A stretch of DNA of 64,000 nt from Rhodocyclaceae bacterium (GTDB lineage: Bacteria; Pseudomonadota; Gammaproteobacteria; Burkholderiales; Rhodocyclaceae), in contig JAOADW010000035.1 of NCBI GenBank assembly GCA_026417115.1, positions 32,756 through 96,755 of the forward strand, written 5' to 3'. The position numbers and the translations under genes were made by a program. Position 1 is the first letter of the stretch, and each line of letters opens with the position of its first letter. A model generated the notes under the pieces. That model had not been told where the DNA came from, ran no database searches, and worked only from the letters and a program-made list of their open reading frames with translations. This document shows positions 43,942 through 52,998 of the stretch, piece after piece.

Positions 43942-44631
43942 CTACATTTCCTCCGGCCGCCAACGATCGGGCCGATCGGTGATGATCGCGGCGCACCCCA
44001 GGGCAAACAGGCGCTCGGCGCGCCAGCGCTGATTGACGGTGTAACAGGCCCAAGGCAGGGCGGCCTGGCGTAGCCATGCCGACATCATAGGATCGGCGTG
44101 GCGAGCAGCGAGATGGACGGCGCAGGCGCGAATCTCTGCGCACCGGCAACGCCAATCCTCGGGAAGACTCGTCGTCAGCAAGGCGAATTTCCCTTGCGGC
44201 ATGCAGCGTCGCGCCGCGATCGCACATTCCAAGGAGAAGGAGGAAACCACGCCAAAGCCATCCCAGTGCTTGGCCAGCCATTGCCCCACGTGTCTGCCGA
44301 TCTCGCTTTCCCGTCCTTTGCTTGCCTTGATCTCGACATTGACCCAAAAACGGTGGCGTCGGCAGAGATCCAGAGCTTCGTCGAGGGTCGGCACGAGGGG
44401 CGCGCAGGCGCGCAATTCTCTCAGCGTGCATGCGAGCACGCTGCCGGCGACGCCGGCCGTCCGTCGGAGGGTCTCGTCGTGCAACAACACCGGTTCGCCG
44501 TCTGCGGTGAGCCGCACGTCGAATTCCACCGCACGGCAACCCAAACGCGCCGCGAGCTCCAATCCGGCCAGCGTATTTTCTGGCGCGAGTTTCCCGCCGC
44601 CGCGATGGCTAATGATACGTGGATAACTCAC
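43942..44631 (-). CDS. Glycerophosphodiester phosphodiesterase
   Basis: A 229-residue GDPD TIM-barrel enzyme cleaving glycerophosphodiesters to glycerol-3-phosphate and an alcohol. Catalytic residues are visible in ISHRGGGKLAPENTL and FDVRLTADGEPVLLHDETL. No signal peptide, so it is cytoplasmic like UgpQ. GTG 44631 is the likely start because it overlaps the stop of the solute-binding protein gene (GTGA). Longer frames extend into that gene. Confidence 0.9.
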   Translation of the reverse strand: MSYPRIISHRGGGKLAPENTLAGLELAARLGCRAVEFDVRLTADGEPVLLHDETLRRTAGVAGSVLACTLRELRACAPLVPTLDEALDLCRRHRFWVNVEIKASKGRESEIGRHVGQWLAKHWDGFGVVSSFSLECAIAARRCMPQGKFALLTTSLPEDWRCRCAEIRACAVHLAARHADPMMSAWLRQAALPWACYTVNQRWRAERLFALGCAAIITDRPDRWRPEEM

Positions 44632-45926
44632 CGCGCAGCCGGTGCGCCCAGGAAAGGCCGTGCGCGCGCCACGACCGCATCGAGCGCCGCCTTGGGCGGT
44701 TTCTCGCCGCCCCACACGAACTCGATCTCCTCGGCAAGCAGCGCGCGAATGCGATTCTTGCCGAAGCCGTATTTACTGCGACCGTTGCCTGTCTGCGCCA
44801 TCGAGAGGCGCTTCGCAGCCCGTTCGAGCAAGTGGGAGTCGATTCCTGCTTCTCGCAAGGCCGGCAAGGCTTGCGGCGTCATGGGCAAGAAACCGGTTTT
44901 ACGCACCCATTCGGCCTGATTCGCCGGTCGCAACAAAAAGTCGATGAAGCGCGCGATCGCTACACGCTCGCTTCTCTTGTCCGCAGCGAGCACCCAGAGC
45001 GCCGCCCCATCGGGGAGCACGTGTGTCGGCCGCGCGCCAAAGACGTCGTCGTAATGAGGCAATTCTGCGATCGCCACGGAGAAGGGTGGGGCCTCCCGCA
45101 AAAGCCGTGCATAAAGCGCCGATTCACCCGTGAGCATCGCACATTCGCCGCGTGCGAAGCGCGCATCTCCCTCGACGCCCGCACCGGAATAGACGAAATA
45201 GCGACTTTTATGCCAGCTGGTGAGCAGCGCCAAATGTTTGACATTGACCAAACCATCGATCGCAAGCCGCGCTTGCCTGCCCTCTCTGACGAGCAAGGGT
45301 TCTCCGTGTTGAGCGCTGACGTTCTCGACATGCACCCAGGCAAAACGGGAGCTGGTCAGCGGGCAGGCAAAGCCTGCGTCTCGCAGCGCGCCAGCCGCTT
45401 CCTGGAGTTCCCACCACGTCTTAGGCGGCTTCTCAGGATCCAACCCCGCTTTGAGAAAGGCCTCGCGGTTGTAGAACAAAACCGGCAAGGACATCCCCAT
45501 GGGCAGGGCTTGCATGCGCCCAGAAAGATCATCCACCGCATCGATGAGCTGAGGGAAGAACCCTTTCTGATCGAATGCTCGTCCCGAGGACGCATAGACT
45601 TTCGCGAGCGGCAAGAATCTCGGCCGCGTCGCAAACAGGGTAAGCGCGTCGTCCTGTGCGAAAAAAGCCAGATGGGGCAAAGTTCCTTTGTCGGCGAGCG
45701 CGGCCGCATCTTCGAGCTTGATGCGCGCCCGCTCTTTGCCGCGCGCCATTTCTTCGTCATTGAAACGCAGAACCAGCTCCGCGAGCGCGGAAAGCGCAGG
45801 CCCCGTCAGCGCATGGCGCAAAACGATCTCCTGTGGGGGTAAGGCTTGCGCCGGTTTCGACGCTGCGGCAGCCGAAAGGGGCAGAATCAGCGAAATCAAG
45901 AACACGAGCAGACGACGGCGTCGCAT
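44628..45926 (-). CDS. UgpB-like extracellular solute-binding protein
   Basis: A 432-residue ABC solute-binding protein with an Arg-rich signal peptide (about 1-22) and the family-1 sugar/glycerol-phosphate binding fold (FYNREAFLKAGLDPEKPPKTW, WVLAADKRSERVAIARFIDF). It overlaps the glycerophosphodiesterase gene, which points to glycerol-3-phosphate or glycerophosphodiesters as ligand. No permease or ATPase gene is nearby. Two adjacent ATGs (45929 and 45926) follow GGGGAAGAGG; I use the second for spacing. Confidence 0.83.
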   Translation of the reverse strand: MRRRRLLVFLISLILPLSAAAASKPAQALPPQEIVLRHALTGPALSALAELVLRFNDEEMARGKERARIKLEDAAALADKGTLPHLAFFAQDDALTLFATRPRFLPLAKVYASSGRAFDQKGFFPQLIDAVDDLSGRMQALPMGMSLPVLFYNREAFLKAGLDPEKPPKTWWELQEAAGALRDAGFACPLTSSRFAWVHVENVSAQHGEPLLVREGRQARLAIDGLVNVKHLALLTSWHKSRYFVYSGAGVEGDARFARGECAMLTGESALYARLLREAPPFSVAIAELPHYDDVFGARPTHVLPDGAALWVLAADKRSERVAIARFIDFLLRPANQAEWVRKTGFLPMTPQALPALREAGIDSHLLERAAKRLSMAQTGNGRSKYGFGKNRIRALLAEEIEFVWGGEKPPKAALDAVVARARPFLGAPAAR

Positions 45927-46035
45927 CATTCCTCTTCCCCAACGATGAGATGAGGACAGTTTAGCGCCTTGCTCCGCGATAAAGAATCGCGGCAAGCCGC
46001 CGTAGAATCGGCATGACATCCATCCGTTCGGCGCC

Positions 46036-46428
46036 ATGCGTCTTGCTTTTTTGATGTGCTCATCTTTGCTGCTCGCGGCTTGCGAACAGCTCGGCATCGA
46101 AGACCCTGCCAAGGCCGCCGCCGCCAAAGAGGCGGAGGGCCGCGCCGTGGGGGGAGCTTGTCGTCATGCGGGACGCGCCCTCGAGGATTGTTACACGCTG
46201 AACCCCAAAGTTTCCAAAGCGGCGATCTATGCGGGCTGGCGGGAAATGGACGCCTATATGCGTGAAAACAACATCGAGGTCGTGCCGCCTCAGATCGCGC
46301 GTCCAGAACCTGCCTCTGGCAAGAAAAAGAAAGGTGAAGGGACTGAAGAACCGCAAGCGGCGGGGTCTTCCGACCAGAAAGCCCTGGAGCCTGCCTCTCC
46401 CCGGGCAGAAATGCGGCGCAGCGCCTAG
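46036..46428 (+). CDS. Small lipoprotein of unknown function
   Basis: A 130-residue protein with a lipoprotein signal peptide (lipobox LAAC at about 16), two further cysteines in GACRHAGRALEDCYTL, and a low-complexity charged tail (KKKKGEGTEEPQ). The middle part (LNPKVSKAAIYAGWREMDAYMRENNIEVVPP) looks conserved among betaproteobacteria, though I cannot name the family. It diverges from the solute-binding protein gene 110 bases away. Confidence 0.7.
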   Translation: MRLAFLMCSSLLLAACEQLGIEDPAKAAAAKEAEGRAVGGACRHAGRALEDCYTLNPKVSKAAIYAGWREMDAYMRENNIEVVPPQIARPEPASGKKKKGEGTEEPQAAGSSDQKALEPASPRAEMRRSA

Positions 46429-46530
46429 GGCGCTGCAAAAAAACGACGAGGCGTCGCTTTCGCAACGGGCGGCAAGTCCATTTCCTTTACAATTGAGATC
46501 GTTGCATCCTGTCGTTGCGCCTACCCTGCC

Positions 46531-47967
46531 TTGACGTTCGACGAACTAGGTCTTTTGCCTGAAATCCTCCGAGCGCTTGCGGAGGCCGGCTATCGCGAGC
46601 CGACGCCGATCCAGGCGCAGGCCATTCCCCTCGTGCTCGACGGGCGCGACGTTCTCGGCGGCGCACAGACGGGCACGGGCAAGACGGCTGCCTTCACGTT
46701 ACCCCTCTTGCACCGCTTGGCTCGGCATGCCAATACCTCTCCTTCGCCCGCACGCCATCCGATGCGTGCTTTGATCCTTACGCCCACGCGCGAGCTCGCC
46801 CTGCAGGTCTTCGAGTCCGTCAAGACATATGGCAAATATCTCCCCTTGCGCGCAGCCTGCCTCTTTGGCGGCGTCGACATCAAACCGCAAATCGAGGAGC
46901 TAAGGGCAGGCCGGGAAATCGTCGTCGCCACTCCCGGCCGGTTGCTCGACCACATCGAACAAAAAACGGTTCATTTTGGCGCCGTCGAGTTCCTCGTGCT
47001 CGATGAAGCCGATCGCATGCTCGACATGGGCTTCATTCCCGACGTCAAGCGCATCCTCGCGCACTTGCCCAAGCAGCGGCAAAGCCTTTTGTTTTCCGCG
47101 ACGTTTTCCGACGAAATCAAGAAACTTGCGGATGCGATGCTGAAAAGCCCTGTTCTCGTCGAAGTCGCCCGTCGCAACACGGTGGCCGAAACCATCGCGC
47201 ATCGCGTCTATCGCGTCGCCGGCGAGGACAAGCGCGCGCTTTTGTTGCACTTGCTGCAAGAAGCAGGGCTATCGCCCGCCTTGGTCTTCGTTTCGACCAA
47301 ACTCGGCGCGGCCCGACTCTCCTCGTGGCTCGCGCGCCAGGGCGTCGCGGCCGCAGCCATCCATGGCGACAAGAGCCAACAAGAGCGCCTGCGCGCGCTT
47401 GCGGACTTCAAATCCAACGTGGTGCGCGTGCTCGTCGCGACCGACGTGGCGGCAAGGGGGCTCGACATCGAAGACCTCCCACATGTGATCAATTTCGAAT
47501 TGCCCCATGTCGCCGAGGATTATGTCCATCGCATCGGCCGCACGGGCCGCGCCGGCAAGACGGGTATCGCGATTTCCTTGGTGTCCAGCGAGGAAGAAAA
47601 GCAGCTTGGCGATATCGAGCGCCTGATTGGCCGCCGCATCGAGCGCATGGAGGCTTTGGGGTTTTCCCCTCAGGCTCACCCGGCCACGAGGGTTCGTGAG
47701 GGCAGCGGCCATGGCCATCCACAGGCCGCGCGCCATGGCCCAAAGGCGCGGCTCGATCGCGTCTTGCCTGCTTGCGCTGCGCATCTGCCGCAGACCGACA
47801 ACCAGCGCCCGCGGCTTGGTGAATTCGATTTTTCCAAACCCTATGAGCCAAGCCCGAGCCTTGCCCCAAAAAGCGAGGGGAAAACCCGCGAGCAGCCGCC
47901 GGCGAAACCTCTACGCCCCGTCGCAGCGCTGCTCGGTGGCCTCAAAACTCAGTCGGAGAAGTCATGA
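46531..47967 (+). CDS. rhlE: RhlE-type DEAD-box RNA helicase
   Basis: A 478-residue helicase with the Q motif (YREPTPIQAQAIP), motif I (AQTGTGKT), Ia (PTRELA), Ib (TPGRLLD), II (DEAD), III (SAT), V (ARGLDIEDLPHVI) and VI (YVHRIGRTGRAG). A basic, variable tail follows. It unwinds RNA, probably in ribosome assembly or decay. The start is TTG 46531: the family N-terminus (M-T-F-D-E-L-G-L) begins there and no ATG or GTG fits. It overlaps the next gene by 4 bases. Confidence 0.92.
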   Translation: MTFDELGLLPEILRALAEAGYREPTPIQAQAIPLVLDGRDVLGGAQTGTGKTAAFTLPLLHRLARHANTSPSPARHPMRALILTPTRELALQVFESVKTYGKYLPLRAACLFGGVDIKPQIEELRAGREIVVATPGRLLDHIEQKTVHFGAVEFLVLDEADRMLDMGFIPDVKRILAHLPKQRQSLLFSATFSDEIKKLADAMLKSPVLVEVARRNTVAETIAHRVYRVAGEDKRALLLHLLQEAGLSPALVFVSTKLGAARLSSWLARQGVAAAAIHGDKSQQERLRALADFKSNVVRVLVATDVAARGLDIEDLPHVINFELPHVAEDYVHRIGRTGRAGKTGIAISLVSSEEEKQLGDIERLIGRRIERMEALGFSPQAHPATRVREGSGHGHPQAARHGPKARLDRVLPACAAHLPQTDNQRPRLGEFDFSKPYEPSPSLAPKSEGKTREQPPAKPLRPVAALLGGLKTQSEKS

Positions 47968-48809
47968 AACTCGTTCGCTTTGGTCCCAAAGGCCGCGAAA
48001 AACCCGGGCTCATCGACGCCCAAGGACAGCTCAGAGATCTTTCCGCGCATTGTTCAGACATCGGCTGGGATGAGCTCTCGCCGGCGGGGCGGCGGCGCCT
48101 TGCGCGTATCGACCCCGCCACCCTGCCCAGGGTGGCTGGCAAGCCCAGGTTGGGCGTGCCGTTTACGGGCATCTCCAAAATCGTGGGCATTGGCCTCAAT
48201 TACCGCGACCATGCCCGTGAGACGGGCGCCGAGATCCCGAAGGAGCCCGTGATCTTTCTCAAGGCCACGACGGCGATCAATGGCCCTTACGATCCCATCG
48301 TCTTGCCCCGCGCATCCACCCATACGGACTGGGAAGCCGAGCTCGGCCTCGTGATCGGCAAGACTTGTCGTTACGTCGACGAAAAAACGGCGCTTTCCTA
48401 TCTGGCCGGCTATGTAGTCTGCCATGACGTCTCCGAGCGAGACTTCCAAAAGAATCGTGGCGGCACCTGGGACAAAGGCAAGGGCTGCGACACCTTCGCG
48501 CCGATCGGGCCCTGGCTCGTCACGCCCGACGAGGTCTCTGACCCCCAGACGTTGCGGGTGTGGTCGAAAGTCAACGGCCAGTTGCGTCAGGAGGGTCATA
48601 CTTCCGACATGATCTTCCCCTGCGCCTACTTGATTCACTATGTCTCGCACTTCATGACGCTTTTGCCTGGCGACGTGATTCTCACGGGCACGCCGGCGGG
48701 CGTCGGCATGGGCATGCGGCCGCCACAGTTTTTGCGTCCAGGCGATGTCGTCGAGATCGGCGTCGAAGGGTTGGGCGCACAACGACAACGCGTACGGGCC
48801 GCTCGCTGA
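47964..48809 (+). CDS. Fumarylacetoacetate hydrolase family protein
   Basis: A 281-residue enzyme of the FAH superfamily. The signature GLNYRDHARETG is at about 72-83, and the metal-binding acidic residues lie in WEAELGLVIG and in DVSERDFQ. Typical substrates are 2-oxo-acids such as acylpyruvates or oxaloacetate; the exact one cannot be told. The ATG overlaps the rhlE stop. Confidence 0.9.
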   Translation: MKLVRFGPKGREKPGLIDAQGQLRDLSAHCSDIGWDELSPAGRRRLARIDPATLPRVAGKPRLGVPFTGISKIVGIGLNYRDHARETGAEIPKEPVIFLKATTAINGPYDPIVLPRASTHTDWEAELGLVIGKTCRYVDEKTALSYLAGYVVCHDVSERDFQKNRGGTWDKGKGCDTFAPIGPWLVTPDEVSDPQTLRVWSKVNGQLRQEGHTSDMIFPCAYLIHYVSHFMTLLPGDVILTGTPAGVGMGMRPPQFLRPGDVVEIGVEGLGAQRQRVRAAR

Positions 48810-48812
48810 CGC

Positions 48813-50024
48813 GTGGACATCCTCTTCGGCCTCGATCGCTTGCTCGCAGAGCCTTGGCTGCGCCGCCCTCTGATCGGGCGACGGGTGGGTTTGCTCGCCC
48901 ATCCGGCCTCCACGACGCGCACATTGACCCACGCGCTCGATGCACTCGCCGCCTTGCCCGAAATTAAGCTTGCCTGCGCCTTTGGTCCCCAACATGGCCT
49001 GCGCGGCGACAAGCAGGACAACATGATCGAATCCGAAGACTTTGTCGATGCGCGCCTGGGCATCCCGGTCTTTAGCCTCTATGGCGAAGTGCGCCGTCCG
49101 ACGCCGGCGATGCTCGATTGCTTCGATGTGCTGCTCATCGACCTCCAAGATCTCGGTTGTCGCATCTATACCTTCCTGACCACTTTGCGCTATGTGCTCG
49201 AGGCATGCGCAGAGGCCGGCAAGCCGGTCTGGGTGCTCGACCGCCCCAATCCAGCCGGTCGTCCCGTCGAAGGCCTCTGCCTGCGTCCGGGATGGGAGAG
49301 CTTCGTCGGCGCAGGCCCCTTTCCGATGCGCCATGGCATGACATTGGGGGAGATGGCGCAGTGGTTTTGCCACACCTTGCGCCTCGATCTCGAGCTTAGG
49401 GTCATCGAAATGCACGGCTGGCGCCCCGAGGAGCCTCCTGGATACGGGTGGCCCGTTTTCTCTCGCAGCTGGATCAACCCGAGCCCCAATGCGCCAAACC
49501 TTTCGATGGCGCGCTGTTATGCCGGCACGGTCATGCTCGAGGGGACGACCCTGTCCGAAGGCAGGGGAACGACTCGTCCTCTCGAACTCTTCGGCGCCCC
49601 CGATCTCGATGCGCATCGTCTCCTCGCCGAAATGCAGCGCCTTGCGCCCGCCTGGCTGTCCGGCTGCGCAGTGCGGCCATGCTGGTTCGAGCCGACATTC
49701 CACAAACATGCAGGAAAACTCTGCGCCGGTTTGCAGATCCATGTCGACGACTTAGCCTTCTACGACCATGTCCGTTTCAAACCCTGGCGCCTGATGGCGC
49801 TCGCCTTCAAGGCATTACGTCGGATCCATACCGATTATCCGCTCTGGCGCGACTTCCCGTATGAATATGAATTCGACCGTCTGGCGATCGACCTCATCAA
49901 TGGTTCGCCGCTCCTACGAGAATGGGTCGATGATCCGACGGCGACTCCAAAGGACCTCGACGCCCTCGCGCTGCAGGACGAATCTTTCTGGACGGAAGAA
50001 CGCCGCCCCTATCTTCTCTATTAG
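48813..50024 (+). CDS. DUF1343 (YbbC/NamZ-like) protein
   Basis: A 403-residue protein of the DUF1343 family, which includes the exo-beta-N-acetylmuramidase NamZ. Family segments include GLLAHPAS, CAFGPQHGLRG, IPVFSLYG, LIDLQDLGCRIYT and VLDRPNPAGR. It starts with GTG 3 bases after the FAH gene and has no signal peptide, so it would act in the cytoplasm, perhaps in cell-wall recycling. The activity is inferred from family only. Confidence 0.82.
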   Translation: MDILFGLDRLLAEPWLRRPLIGRRVGLLAHPASTTRTLTHALDALAALPEIKLACAFGPQHGLRGDKQDNMIESEDFVDARLGIPVFSLYGEVRRPTPAMLDCFDVLLIDLQDLGCRIYTFLTTLRYVLEACAEAGKPVWVLDRPNPAGRPVEGLCLRPGWESFVGAGPFPMRHGMTLGEMAQWFCHTLRLDLELRVIEMHGWRPEEPPGYGWPVFSRSWINPSPNAPNLSMARCYAGTVMLEGTTLSEGRGTTRPLELFGAPDLDAHRLLAEMQRLAPAWLSGCAVRPCWFEPTFHKHAGKLCAGLQIHVDDLAFYDHVRFKPWRLMALAFKALRRIHTDYPLWRDFPYEYEFDRLAIDLINGSPLLREWVDDPTATPKDLDALALQDESFWTEERRPYLLY

Positions 50025-50052
50025 GCGTTCTCACTCAGCCCATGGCGTCCTG

Positions 50053-50081
50053 CTTGAAGTTGCCGGCGGCAAACCCATATA
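50053..50081 (+). promoter_or_regulatory. RpoH (heat-shock sigma) promoter of the hsp20 cluster
   Basis: CTTGAA (50053-50058), a 15-base spacer and CCCATATA (50074-50081) match the sigma-32 consensus almost perfectly. The transcript would start near 50088, about 40 bases before the first Hsp20 gene. Confidence 0.85.
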
Positions 50082-50089
50082 GGCAGCAG

Positions 50090-50106
50090 GGACGCCGTCG
50101 GCGTCC
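50090..50106 (+). other. Hairpin at the 5' end of the hsp20 mRNA
   Basis: A perfect 7-bp stem (GGACGCC / GGCGTCC, 3-base loop) starts 2-3 bases after the predicted transcript start and ends 10 bases before AGGAGG. It does not cover the ribosome site, so it is more likely a 5' stability element than a classic RNA thermometer. Confidence 0.6.
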
Positions 50107-50128
50107 AAGATGACAAGGAGGAAATGCG

Positions 50129-50569
50129 ATGTTTTACCGCAGTTTGTTTCCCCGCGACCTCTTCGCGGAGCTCGATCGTCTTCAGCGATCGATCGAGCAA
50201 GCGTTGGATCTTTCGCCCAGCATCCGCGGCAGCTTCCGCGGCGGTTTCCCGGCATTGAATGTGGGTACGACGCCGCAGGCGGTGGAAATCTATGCGTTCG
50301 CGCCTGGCATCGATCCTGCGAAACTCGACGTGGAAATCGAAAAGGGCGTGCTCACCATCGCAGGCGAGCGCTCAAGCAGTTTGCCTACCGACGATGAAAA
50401 GGCGACGGTGCATATGGCCGAGCGCTTCGCAGGGCGCTTCCGCCGCGTGATCACTCTGCCCGATGACGTCGATACGCAAGCGGTATCGGCAAAATATCGC
50501 CATGGCGTGCTGCATATCCACGTGCCGCGCAAGGAAGCCGCCATGCCCCGTCGCATCAGCATCGAATGA
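50129..50569 (+). CDS. Small heat shock protein Hsp20 (first copy)
   Basis: A 146-residue alpha-crystallin family chaperone (RSLFPRDLFAELDRLQ N-terminus; crystallin domain about 38-140 with GIDPAKLDVEIEKGVLTIAGER and the GVLHIHVPRKE strand). It holds unfolding proteins. AGGAGG lies 7 bases before the ATG. It heads a three-gene Hsp20 cluster behind the RpoH promoter. Confidence 0.93.
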   Translation: MFYRSLFPRDLFAELDRLQRSIEQALDLSPSIRGSFRGGFPALNVGTTPQAVEIYAFAPGIDPAKLDVEIEKGVLTIAGERSSSLPTDDEKATVHMAERFAGRFRRVITLPDDVDTQAVSAKYRHGVLHIHVPRKEAAMPRRISIE

Positions 50570-50579
50570 GGAGAATGTC

Positions 50580-50972
50580 ATGACAACTGCCCTGGAAAAA
50601 ACCAGCGCCAACGCCTCGCAGGCCGCTTCGCGCGAAGAAGCGGCCGCTCTCCTGCCGCCTGTCGATGTCGTCGAGAATGCAGCAGGGATCACGCTCTTCG
50701 CCGATCTGCCAGGCGTGCCGAAGGAAAAACTGGTGGTGGAAGTGGAAGGCGACACGCTCACGATCGCCGGTGAAGTACAACTCGATCTGCCCGCCGGCAT
50801 CGAGTCGCAGCATGCCGAAGTGAGCCTGCCGCGCTACCGGCGCGCCTTCACGCTCTCGAAAGAGCTCGATCGCGAAAAGATCAGCGCCGAGTTCAATCAC
50901 GGCGTGCTCAAGCTCATCATACCCAAGGTGGCATTCGCCCAGCCGCGCAAGATCGGCATTCGTATCGAATAA
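50580..50972 (+). CDS. Small heat shock protein Hsp20 (second copy)
   Basis: A 130-residue Hsp20 with a short Ala-rich N-terminus and a crystallin domain (about 25-125, LFADLPGVPKEKLVVEVEGDTLTIAGE, NHGVLKLIIPK). ATG 50580 has GAGGAG 7 bases upstream. It lies 10 bases after the first copy and is clearly divergent from it, so the pair is an old duplication. Confidence 0.92.
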   Translation: MTTALEKTSANASQAASREEAAALLPPVDVVENAAGITLFADLPGVPKEKLVVEVEGDTLTIAGEVQLDLPAGIESQHAEVSLPRYRRAFTLSKELDREKISAEFNHGVLKLIIPKVAFAQPRKIGIRIE

Positions 50973-51026
50973 TGGCGCCCCTCCCGCGAGGGAGGGCCCC
51001 TAGTGTTGTCAACGCAGGAGAAACCC

Positions 51027-51533
51027 ATGAGATTCGAGGCTCTGAAAGAAGGCTTTTCTTCGCTCTGGGATTCCGTCGCCGAAGGCTGGCGACACTTGAG
51101 GGAATCGGCCGCCCATGCGCTCACGCGTTTCCGTCCTGGGGAAAAGACGCAGCTGCCCGCGCCCGAGACGATCGACGATCCCTTGTTCCTTCCCGCTCAG
51201 AGTTGGTCGATGCTGGGCGGCGAAGTCTTCGAGGACGATACCCGCATCATCGTGCGCCTGGAGATCCCGGGCATGGAAAAAGAAGACATCGACATCACCG
51301 TGCGCGATGACGTGCTCGTGGTGTCGGGAGAGAAACGCTTTTCGCGCGAAGACACCGAAGGCCGTTGGCGCATCATGCAATGCGCCTACGGCAGCTTCCA
51401 GCGCGTGGTGCCATTGCCCGCAGAAGTTCGGCCGGAGAGCGCACGCGCGAGTTATCGCAATGGGATATTGCGTGTAGAATTGCCCAAGCTGCGTCCCGGC
51501 AAGCCGCGCATCGCGACGATCAAGGTCGAATGA
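51027..51533 (+). CDS. Small heat shock protein Hsp20 (third copy)
   Basis: A 168-residue Hsp20 with a longer N-terminal arm (about 1-60) and a crystallin domain (VRLEIPGMEKEDIDITVRDDVLVVSGEK, YRNGILRVELPK). ATG 51027 is preceded by CAGGAG. It ends just before a bidirectional terminator. Three neighbours with different N-terminal arms probably form mixed or distinct oligomers. Confidence 0.9.
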   Translation: MRFEALKEGFSSLWDSVAEGWRHLRESAAHALTRFRPGEKTQLPAPETIDDPLFLPAQSWSMLGGEVFEDDTRIIVRLEIPGMEKEDIDITVRDDVLVVSGEKRFSREDTEGRWRIMQCAYGSFQRVVPLPAEVRPESARASYRNGILRVELPKLRPGKPRIATIKVE

Positions 51534-51539
51534 AAAACC

Positions 51540-51565
51540 GCGCCGCCACCGACGCGGCGCATTTT
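51540..51565. terminator. Bidirectional terminator between hsp20 and pntB
   Basis: GCGCCGC, a 7-base loop, then GCGGCGC is followed by ATTTTCC on the plus strand and by GGTTTTTC on the minus strand. It serves both convergent operons. A second small stem (GAGGGC/GCCCTC) overlaps the pntB stop. Confidence 0.75.
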
Positions 51566-51587
51566 CCAGGCTCGAGGGCGCAAGCCC

Positions 51588-52994
51588 TCAGCTCTTGAGC
51601 GCGGCGAGAACCTCCTCGAGCGTCTTTTTCGCATCACCGAAGAGCATGCGATTGTTGTCCTTGTAGAAAAGCGGGTTATCGACGCCCGCATAGCCTGAAG
51701 CCATCGAACGCTTCATCACGATTGACGTCTTGGCTTTCCAGACCTCGAGGACTGGCATGCCGGCGATCGGGCTATCCGGCACCTCCTGCGCCGCAGGATT
51801 GACGATGTCGTTGGCGCCGATGATAAGAGCGACGTCGGCTTCTGGGAATTCGTCGTTGATCTCTTCCATCTCGAAAACGATGTCATAGGGCACCTTGGCC
51901 TCCGCCAAGAGCACATTCATATGGCCTGGCATACGACCTGCGACCGGATGGATGGCGAAACGCACATCGACGCCCTTGTCGCGCAACAATCGGCTGATTT
52001 CGGAGACCACGTGCTGCGCCTGCGCGACCGCCATGCCGTAGCCGGGCACGATGATCACTTTTTTCGCCTCGCGCAAAAGCTCAGCGGTTTCCTGGGCGCT
52101 GATCGGATTCACTTCCCCGGCTAGCCCGCCTGCTGCGGCGGCGGCTTTGCCGCCCTCGGTGCCGAAACCGCCCGCGATAACGGCGAGGAAACGGCGGTTC
52201 ATCGCCCGGCACATGATATAGGAAAGAATCGCGCCGCTCGATCCGACGAGCGCGCCCACCACGATCAGGAGATCGTTGCCGAGCATGAAACCGGTCGCCG
52301 CAGCCGCCCAGCCCGAATACGAGTTGAGCATCGAAACGACGACTGGCATGTCCGCGCCGCCAATCGCCATCACCATATGGATGCCGAACAACAAGCCGAT
52401 CACGGTCATGACGGCAAGCGGCGTCATGCCTGCCGCGATGTTTTCCGCCTGCAAGAAAGCATAGCCATAATAGATCACGACGACGGCGGCGATGCCGTTG
52501 ATCCAATGGCGTGCGGGCAGCAACACCGGCTTGCCCGACAGCTTGCCCGACAGTTTGCCGAAAGCAACCAAGGAACCCGAGAAAGTGACGGCGCCGATAT
52601 AGATGCCGACATAGATTTCGAGCTCGTGCAAGGCCTTTTCCGCTCCCGAGAACGCCTGCGCGGGATCGATGTAGCTCGCAAAGCCGACTAGACAGGCCGC
52701 GAGCCCCACCAGGCTATGCATGAGCGCGACGAGCTCGGGCATCTGCGTCATCTTGACCTTCTTCGCAGCATAAAGACCAACGACGGCGCCGATGGCGAGC
52801 GCGACGACGATCCACGGAAGCCCCGCCGCGGTCACCTGCGGCCCCAAGACGGTCGCGACTACCGCCAAGATCATGCCGACGATGCCATAGAGGTTGCCGC
52901 GGCGCGCGCTTTCGGGATGCGAGAGACCGCCCAGGCTGAGAATGAACAGAATGATGGCGCCGATATAGGCAACCGAGGTGAGATTCGCGCTCAT
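51588..52994 (-). CDS. pntB: NAD(P) transhydrogenase subunit beta
   Basis: A 468-residue membrane subunit with about nine helices (1-260) and the NADP-binding domain III at the C-terminus ([44 protein letters not shown]). With PntA it uses the proton gradient to reduce NADP with NADH. It follows pntA by 4 bases. Confidence 0.96.
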   Translation of the reverse strand: MSANLTSVAYIGAIILFILSLGGLSHPESARRGNLYGIVGMILAVVATVLGPQVTAAGLPWIVVALAIGAVVGLYAAKKVKMTQMPELVALMHSLVGLAACLVGFASYIDPAQAFSGAEKALHELEIYVGIYIGAVTFSGSLVAFGKLSGKLSGKPVLLPARHWINGIAAVVVIYYGYAFLQAENIAAGMTPLAVMTVIGLLFGIHMVMAIGGADMPVVVSMLNSYSGWAAAATGFMLGNDLLIVVGALVGSSGAILSYIMCRAMNRRFLAVIAGGFGTEGGKAAAAAGGLAGEVNPISAQETAELLREAKKVIIVPGYGMAVAQAQHVVSEISRLLRDKGVDVRFAIHPVAGRMPGHMNVLLAEAKVPYDIVFEMEEINDEFPEADVALIIGANDIVNPAAQEVPDSPIAGMPVLEVWKAKTSIVMKRSMASGYAGVDNPLFYKDNNRMLFGDAKKTLEEVLAALKS

Positions 52995-52998
52995 AGGG

